Origin: Rhodococcus pseudokoreensis
GTDB lineage: Bacteria; Actinomycetota; Actinomycetes; Mycobacteriales; Mycobacteriaceae
Direction: 5' to 3'
Length of the DNA: 64,000 nucleotides
Assembly (NCBI RefSeq): GCF_017068395.1
Contig: NZ_CP070619.1
Location: forward strand, 992,001 to 1,056,000
The position numbers were made by a program, and so were the translations under genes. This document shows, piece after piece, positions 58,804 to 64,000 of the stretch. Positions within the stretch are counted from its first letter, which is position 1. The number at the start of each line of letters is the position of its first letter. Below the pieces are notes generated by a model. That model made no database searches. It was not told the origin of the DNA and saw only the letters and a list, made by a program, of their open reading frames with translations.

Positions 58804-60276
58804 GTGTCCATCACCCATGACGAATCGCGGGGATCCGCCTCGTCCACCCGTCCCGGTGCCGCGGCCGATCTGTGCCGCATCACCGTCCTGTCGACGCATT
58901 CGCAGGTCGACATGGCCGTACCGTTCGGTGTGCCGCTCGCCATCCTCGTCCCGGGGATCGTCGACACCATCCGCACCCATCGCAGTACCAACGATTTCGA
59001 CGACTCCCTCGAACAGTACGAACCGAGCGAGTGGGTTCTCGCGAAGATCGGGCACTCGCCGCTCTCGACCACGTTGACGTTGCACGAGCACGGAATCCGC
59101 GACGGCGATCTCCTCGTGCTCCAGAGCGTGCACGCCAGCGCACCGCCGCCGCTCTTCGACGACATCATGTACAACGTCGCGATCGCGGACGCCGAGGGCG
59201 ACCGCGAGTGGACCCGGGGTTCCGCGCGGGTCGTGGGCTCCGTCGCCGCCGTGCTCGGCACCGTCGTCGGTTCGTTCGCGCTGTTGTGGTCCGGGGCGGG
59301 GACGGAAGGATTTCTGGGGGCGGGTTGTGCCCTCGCGACGGCCCTGCTGTTCCTGATCGCGGGAGCGGTCACCGGCCGCGTCTACGGCGACGCGCCCAGT
59401 TCAGTGGTCCTCAGCGGGTGCGCCGTTCCCCTCTCGTTCGCTGCGGGAATTCTGTTCGTGCCCGGCGATCTCGGCGCTGCGCACGTGCTCCTCGGGCTCG
59501 CACTGGCCGGCACCACCGCCGTTCTGGCGTTGCGGCTGGGCGGTGTCGGACTGCGATTGTTCACGGCACTGTCGGTGACGTCGCTGTTCGGATCGATCGC
59601 CGCGCTCGTCGCCACGCTGTTCGGCAACCCGATCGCCGCGGTCGGCGCGGGCGTCGTGGCGGCGGCGCTGATCGGACTCGCCTTCTCGGCCCGGGTGTCG
59701 ATACTGCTGGCGAAGCTTCCGCTGCCTCCCGTCCCGGCGCCGGGCACGTCGGTCGATCCGTCCGAGGACGACCCGGACGACGAGGTCACGATGCCCTCGT
59801 TCGACTCCCTCGCGCAGCGTGCGGCACGTGCCCGCAAGTACCTCACGGGCCTAGTGGGAGCGATGACGGCACTCGCCGTGATCGGCGCCCTCGTCGCGGC
59901 GTATCCCGGCGTGCACGACGGAATCTTCTGGCCCGGGCTCTCTCTCGCAGTCGCCACCGCGACCGTTTTGATGTTCCGGGGACGCACGTACAGCAGCGCC
60001 GAGCAGGCCGTTCCGCTGATCGCGGGCGGCGTGACGATTCTGGTTCTGCTGCTCACCGCCGCGGCTGTCGCCGTACCCGACTTCGCGATCGCATCGTTCG
60101 CCGTCGCGATCCTGTTCGCCGTCGGTGGGCTGGTGCTGGGAATCCTCGCCCCCCGCCAGACGTTCTCGCCCGTGATGCGGCGGGTGGCCGAGCTCATCGA
60201 TCTGGCGGTGATCGCGTCGATCGTCCCGCTGGTGTGCTGGGTGACCGGTCTCTACTCGCTGATGCGTGGACTGTGA
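58804..60276 (+). CDS. eccD4: Type VII secretion membrane channel protein EccD4
   Basis: EccD4 is the largest membrane component of the ESX-4 complex. The 490-residue product starts at GTG 58804. An N-terminal ubiquitin-like domain (about 24-110; CRITVLSTHSQVDMAVPFGVPLAIL onset) faces the cytosol. Eleven hydrophobic helices follow from about residue 140 to the end (LRSLMRGL-type C-terminus reads LYSLMRGL). Its stop overlaps the mycP4 start as GTGA. Confidence 0.93.
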   Translation: MSITHDESRGSASSTRPGAAADLCRITVLSTHSQVDMAVPFGVPLAILVPGIVDTIRTHRSTNDFDDSLEQYEPSEWVLAKIGHSPLSTTLTLHEHGIRDGDLLVLQSVHASAPPPLFDDIMYNVAIADAEGDREWTRGSARVVGSVAAVLGTVVGSFALLWSGAGTEGFLGAGCALATALLFLIAGAVTGRVYGDAPSSVVLSGCAVPLSFAAGILFVPGDLGAAHVLLGLALAGTTAVLALRLGGVGLRLFTALSVTSLFGSIAALVATLFGNPIAAVGAGVVAAALIGLAFSARVSILLAKLPLPPVPAPGTSVDPSEDDPDDEVTMPSFDSLAQRAARARKYLTGLVGAMTALAVIGALVAAYPGVHDGIFWPGLSLAVATATVLMFRGRTYSSAEQAVPLIAGGVTILVLLLTAAAVAVPDFAIASFAVAILFAVGGLVLGILAPRQTFSPVMRRVAELIDLAVIASIVPLVCWVTGLYSLMRGL

Positions 60277-61664
60277 GGCGCCGGCTCACCCGCGTCGTCC
60301 TGGCCACCGCGATCGTGGCGGTCACCGCCGCCGTGGGTCAGGGCGGCGCCTCGGCCGTGGTGCCCGCTCCCGTGGACGTCGGACTCGTTCCACCGGCGGA
60401 CCGCCAGAAGGCCGAGCTACGCCGCAATTGCAAAGATGCCGTGCGCGTACCGGACGGCCCCGACGTTCCGGCGGCCCAGCGCGATCTCGACTTCCAATCG
60501 GTCTGGCCGATCACCAGGGGTGCCGGTCAGCTCGTCGCGGTGATCGACACCGGCGTCTCGCCGCACCCCCGACTCCCCGGACTCATGGATGGCGGCGACC
60601 TCGTGGGGACGCAGACCGGGACGGTCGACTGCGACGCGCACGGCACGCTCGTCGCCGGGTTGATCGGTGCCTCGCAGGTGCCCGGCTCCGGTTTCTCCGG
60701 CGGCGCACCGGATTCGCGGATCCTGTCGATCCGGCAGTCGAGCAAAGCGTACAACACCGCCGGCCAGGCCGACGAGGTCGACAACGCGGGCAACGCGGTC
60801 GGCGGATACGGAAATGTCGTGACGATGGCGACGGCGATCCGGCGTGCGGCCGACCAGGGTGCGACCGTCATCAATATCTCCGAGGTCGCGTGCAAGACCG
60901 CTGCGGAGGGGATCGGCAGCGGCGACCGGTACGTCGGGGCCGCCGTGAAATACGCCGTCACGGTGCACAACGCCGTGGTGGTCGCGGCGGCAGGCAACTT
61001 CGGTTCCGGAGACTGCAAGATTCAGAATCCACCGGTCGACCCCCTCCGGCCCGGCGCCGATCTGTCGGACTCCGTGGGCACGATTGCCAGTCCCGCGTGG
61101 TACGACGACTACGTGCTCACCGTCGGCTCCGTCGACGCGAACGGGTCGGCGAGCGACTTCAGCCTGGCCGGTCCATGGGTCGACGTCGCTGCTCCGGGAA
61201 CCGGTCTGACGTCGCTGCACCCGACCACCGGCGACCTGACGAACACGACCTACGGCCCGGAGGGCAACGCCGAGCCGGTGCAGGGAACCAGTTTCGCCGC
61301 CCCGTTCGTCTCGGCGACCGTCGCCCTGGTCCGTTCGCGGTTCCCGCAACTCTCCGCACAACAGGTCATGGCTCGTATCGAGGCCACGGCGCATGCCCCG
61401 GCAGAGGGGTGGAATCCGTCGGTAGGACACGGCATCATCGATCCGCTGGCGGCAGTCACCGCCGACGTTCCCCTCGACGATGTCACCGTCGATCAGTCGA
61501 ATTCCGTCGCGATCGACGCGCTTCCGGCCGCTGCTCCCCCGGATCATCGGCCGCGCAACGTCGCTGTGGCGGCCACCGGAACACTGGGTGCACTGCTCGT
61601 GCTCGGCGTCCTGGCGTCGTTTCCGCTCCGCCGCCGGTTCCGCTCGGCGACCGACCGGCACTGA
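60273..61664 (+). CDS. mycP4: Mycosin MycP4, subtilisin-like protease
   Basis: MycP4 is the membrane-anchored subtilase of ESX-4. The 463-residue product starts at GTG 60273. It has a signal peptide (about 1-28), then the catalytic triad Asp92 (VIDTG), His123 (DAHGT) and Ser340 (GTSFAAP), plus the oxyanion Asn in AGN (241-243). An extended loop (about 140-180) is typical of mycosins. The C-terminal transmembrane helix (about 425-450) ends in a basic tail. It should sit on the outer face of the membrane and stabilise the ESX complex. Confidence 0.95.
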   Translation: MRRRLTRVVLATAIVAVTAAVGQGGASAVVPAPVDVGLVPPADRQKAELRRNCKDAVRVPDGPDVPAAQRDLDFQSVWPITRGAGQLVAVIDTGVSPHPRLPGLMDGGDLVGTQTGTVDCDAHGTLVAGLIGASQVPGSGFSGGAPDSRILSIRQSSKAYNTAGQADEVDNAGNAVGGYGNVVTMATAIRRAADQGATVINISEVACKTAAEGIGSGDRYVGAAVKYAVTVHNAVVVAAAGNFGSGDCKIQNPPVDPLRPGADLSDSVGTIASPAWYDDYVLTVGSVDANGSASDFSLAGPWVDVAAPGTGLTSLHPTTGDLTNTTYGPEGNAEPVQGTSFAAPFVSATVALVRSRFPQLSAQQVMARIEATAHAPAEGWNPSVGHGIIDPLAAVTADVPLDDVTVDQSNSVAIDALPAAAPPDHRPRNVAVAATGTLGALLVLGVLASFPLRRRFRSATDRH

Positions 61665-61674
61665 CCCGATCCGC

Positions 61675-61725
61675 TTCGCGGGGAGGATGCCGGCCGCTTG
61701 CGCGCGCCGGCATCCTCCCCGCGAA
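61675..61725. terminator. Bidirectional hairpin between mycP4 and eccB4
   Basis: Arms of 20 bases, perfect (61675-61694 and 61706-61725), flank an 11-base loop between the converging mycP4 and eccB4 genes. There is no strong T-run. Confidence 0.8.
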
Positions 61726-61728
61726 CTC

Positions 61729-63219
61729 CTACTTGGATCCTGACGCGACAGCGGCAGGGTCGAGATCCGGCGCGACACCGTCGTGTGCGACGAGCGCCGA
61801 CGACTTTCCGAGCGAGGGGCCCTGCGCCAGGAGGCCCAGTATCTGCCAGGGCGCGAGAGGCTGGGCGCCGTCGAGCCCCAACGCCTTGGCGGAGTCCTTG
61901 TCCGCGTCCTTGTCCGGGATGCCGAACCGAACTCCCGTGTCCGCGACGAAGAACCAGCTGTCGCGTCGTGTGCTCGTGGGCTCGATGCCGGTGGACTGCA
62001 CGAAACCGCTGGTCCCCGGTTGTACGTAGACCGTGTCGGCGTTGTCGCCCGCGTCGTCCGCCTGGGCCAGTTCGACCGCGCGGGCGTCGCCGGGGATCGG
62101 AAGGGTCCGGCCCGCGACCAGCGACAGTTCGGCCGCCGGACCGCTCGAGCCGGTCTCGTCCGGCGCACGGAGAGGCTTCCAGGTCAGGCAGCTCACGGGA
62201 CTGTCGGAGGCATCGACGATCGTGGGTGCCGACTCGGGGAAACTGTCCACCGCAAGCTGTTCCACGGAGGGGATTCGCTTGGTGGCGTCCGGCGGGACGC
62301 TCGACATCTCGGTCTCGCCGTGCGAGTCCGACAGGAAGATCAGGTTCGCGACGGCCGAGCTGATCTTCTGGATGCCGTCGCTAAGGACCACGTAGTGGGC
62401 GGTCTCGGAGCCGATGAGCGCCGTGAACACCGATCCCACGACCTTGTCCTGCAACGGATACCGGGGGCTGCTCCCGGCCCCCGGAATGACGGGTGCCGTG
62501 AGTGGCGGCACTTCGGGGATGGCGTTGATGAGACCCTTGCTCACCGGGCGCGGCCGGGCGCCTTCGAGGCCCAGCGCACGGGTGACAGCGGGGTCGTCCA
62601 GGTCGACCCGAGCCCGCTTGCCGCCGTATATCAGGTACGCCGCGTCGGAAGTCGACGCGAGCAGTCCCTGATCTCCCGTGAGGGTCCCGCCACCGTTGGA
62701 GGCCTCCGGCTGGCCGACGATGACCGATGTTGTGACGGAATGACTTCCGTCGGCTGCGATCGAATCGCACACGGTCCACGGTGTCTTCGCCGCGGGATCT
62801 CCGGCCGGCAGTGCCGACGGCGCGCCGGGAATCCCGACGAGGGCACCGCGCGGGCGGGTGTCGAGTTCGGATTCCTTGACGATCACCGGATTCTCGGACT
62901 TTCCGACGATGAGCCGTGCGGACGCGAGATTCAGGACGGGACGGAGTGTGTCGCCCATGACGACGAACATGGCGCCCGAATCCTTGCCGACGACGATCGA
63001 CGCGTCACCGATCTTGTCCTGCGGACGGAACAGCGCCAGCGCGGCGCACCCGGCGAGGCCGAGCGACGCGATCACGACCCCCACCGCGAGTGCGCGCGAC
63101 TGCGACCGCATGGGGTCGTGCAACATTCGGACGTCGCGGCGCACCAGGGCGTGCTCCATCCTTCTGACCAGAAAGCGATACCCGTTGACCTGCCACCGGG
63201 TAGTGGGTGTTACAGCCAT
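61729..63219 (-). CDS. eccB4: Type VII secretion protein EccB4
   Basis: EccB4 is a single-pass membrane component with a large extracytoplasmic domain. The 496-residue product has a short basic N-terminus (TRWQVNGYRFLVRRMEHAL onset, the EccB signature), a transmembrane helix (about 43-63) and repeats of the external domain. Two Cys (in PWTVCDS and SCLTW) may form the conserved disulphide. ATG 63219 follows GGGGGAGG. It converges with mycP4 and is divergent from eccE4. Confidence 0.93.
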   Translation of the reverse strand: MAVTPTTRWQVNGYRFLVRRMEHALVRRDVRMLHDPMRSQSRALAVGVVIASLGLAGCAALALFRPQDKIGDASIVVGKDSGAMFVVMGDTLRPVLNLASARLIVGKSENPVIVKESELDTRPRGALVGIPGAPSALPAGDPAAKTPWTVCDSIAADGSHSVTTSVIVGQPEASNGGGTLTGDQGLLASTSDAAYLIYGGKRARVDLDDPAVTRALGLEGARPRPVSKGLINAIPEVPPLTAPVIPGAGSSPRYPLQDKVVGSVFTALIGSETAHYVVLSDGIQKISSAVANLIFLSDSHGETEMSSVPPDATKRIPSVEQLAVDSFPESAPTIVDASDSPVSCLTWKPLRAPDETGSSGPAAELSLVAGRTLPIPGDARAVELAQADDAGDNADTVYVQPGTSGFVQSTGIEPTSTRRDSWFFVADTGVRFGIPDKDADKDSAKALGLDGAQPLAPWQILGLLAQGPSLGKSSALVAHDGVAPDLDPAAVASGSK

Positions 63220-63331
63220 TGTTCCTCCCCCGTGCTGCACAGCGCTCGGGGTGACACAGTACAGTTCCATCGACAATCTTCACGGCGGACGGGTACGGGT
63301 CTGCTGGGTTCAGGTATTCGGGGGAGGAACC

Positions 63332-64000
63332 ATGGACCGTTCACGTGTCACACGTCGGCCGTCGCCTCTTCGGTTTTCGGCGGCCGAGGTGATCATCGCG
63401 CAACTTCTGGGGGTGACCGGCGGGGTCGTGGCCTCGCTGTGCGGGCTGGTCTGGTGGGGCGCCGTCGCACTTGCCGTCGTCCTCGTCGTCGCCGCGCTCG
63501 TCCGGGTGGGCGGCTGGTCGAGCCTGGACTGGGCGCGGACGTATTGGCGGTACTGCACCGAACCCGGCCGGGCGGAGTCCCGCACCGTCGACTTCCAGGC
63601 GCCGACCGGTCAGTCCGTCGGGCTCCGCTGGGACGGGGGGAACGTGGTCGCCGTCGTCGAGGTCCTGCCTCCCGCGGGCAGTCTCACCCAGATCACCCGA
63701 GACGGCTTCCAGACGACGCACGAACTCCCCACCGACGCGCTCGCCGCGTGCCTCGTGCAGCACGACATTTCGCTGACCGGTATCGACATCGTCAGCCACG
63801 GTTATCGCGCCGCGGCGGGCACGCCGGCAACCGATGTGTACGACAGGCTGGTCGGCCCGCTCCCGGCGACGGCGACCCGGATGGTGTGGCTCGCCCTGCG
63901 ATTCGACGCCACCGAGAGCGTCGCGGCCGTGGCGCGGCGAGGCGGCGGTGAGGAAGGCGCTTCCCGCGCGATCACGATCGCGGCCGGCCGGGTCGTGCGC
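63332..64000 (+). CDS. eccE4: Type VII secretion protein EccE4 (partial, 3' end outside window)
   Basis: This frame runs from ATG 63332 with no stop to the end of the window (223 residues visible). GGGGGAGGAAC precedes the ATG. Two hydrophobic helices (about 20-40 and 42-60, FSAAEVIIAQLLGVTGGVVASL to ALVVLVVAALVRV in pattern) are followed by a soluble domain that starts RTYWRYC and includes TRDGFQTTHELPTDALAACLVQHDI, VSHGY and YDRLVGPLPA, as in EccE proteins. EccE is a peripheral component of ESX-1, -2, -3 and -5, but not of M. tuberculosis ESX-4, while other actinobacterial ESX-4 loci carry it. It is divergent from eccB4 over 112 bases. Confidence 0.83.
   Translation, partial: MDRSRVTRRPSPLRFSAAEVIIAQLLGVTGGVVASLCGLVWWGAVALAVVLVVAALVRVGGWSSLDWARTYWRYCTEPGRAESRTVDFQAPTGQSVGLRWDGGNVVAVVEVLPPAGSLTQITRDGFQTTHELPTDALAACLVQHDISLTGIDIVSHGYRAAAGTPATDVYDRLVGPLPATATRMVWLALRFDATESVAAVARRGGGEEGASRAITIAAGRVVR

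Noticed and set aside
61783..63951. Long plus-strand frame across eccB4 and the start of eccE4
   Set aside because: It is antisense to eccB4 and out of frame with the EccE start at 63332, whose translation gives a recognisable EccE protein.

Overview
The window is a high-GC actinobacterial chromosome segment that most resembles Rhodococcus or a close mycolic-acid relative. The case rests on gene content and on gene order recalled from Mycobacterium tuberculosis: imuB-imuA', guaA, choD, guaB3, guaB2, the Rv3412-like gene, rsdA-sigD, whiB3, groEL1-groES, tsaD-rimI-tsaB-tsaE-alr-nnr, glmS, the Rv3439c/Rv3440c-like pair, glmM, rpsI-rplM and ESX-4 all appear in the order of the M. tuberculosis Rv3391-Rv3450c region. 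No tRNA, rRNA, CRISPR array, insertion sequence or prophage was seen. No gap between genes exceeds 300 bases.

Region by region. 1-7.5 kb: the C-terminal half of an MMPL transporter, a two-domain fatty acyl-CoA reductase, then six leftward genes including an R2-like ligand-binding oxidase. 7.5-15.2 kb: the SOS mutasome genes imuA'-imuB with an SOS box, a membrane Ser/Thr kinase, and a divergent envelope-stress-like cluster (response regulator, PspC-type histidine kinase, PspC-domain protein, small membrane protein) around a palindrome. 15.3-21.6 kb: guanine nucleotide synthesis (guaA, guaB3, guaB2) with a GMC oxidoreductase between. 21.8-28 kb: regulators (sigD-rsdA, a MerR-like protein, whiB3, sigK-rskA). 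28-34.5 kb: groES-groEL1 under a CIRCE operator, a Tat-exported metallophosphoesterase, a potassium channel and a membrane-tethered Hsp70-like protein. 34.5-49.4 kb: housekeeping genes for tRNA t6A (tsaD, tsaB, tsaE), alanine racemase, NAD(P)HX repair, glucosamine metabolism (glmS, glmM) and ribosomal proteins S9/L13, with a type VII secretion-like gene trio between glmS and glmM. 49.6-52.3 kb: an arginine/ornithine catabolic module (rocD, dimethylargininase, Lrp). 52.3-64 kb: an ESX-4 type VII secretion locus (esxT, esxU, Rv3446c-like, eccC4, eccD4, mycP4, eccB4 and the start of eccE4).

How the parts fit. Most genes are core metabolism or regulation in short leftward operons with overlapping stop and start codons. 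Convergent pairs are separated by long perfect hairpins that probably stop transcription from both sides. Regulatory sites could be read for SOS (imuA'), HrcA (groES) and SigK (sigK autoregulation), and there are candidate operators before choD, the reductase gene, the PspC cluster and eccD4. The least explained parts are the eccE gene at the ESX-4 locus, which M. tuberculosis ESX-4 lacks; the glmS-glmM type VII-like trio; two proteins that share an actin/Hsp70-like cytosolic domain, one membrane span and an external tail; and a MerR regulator with a degenerate cobalamin-binding-like domain.
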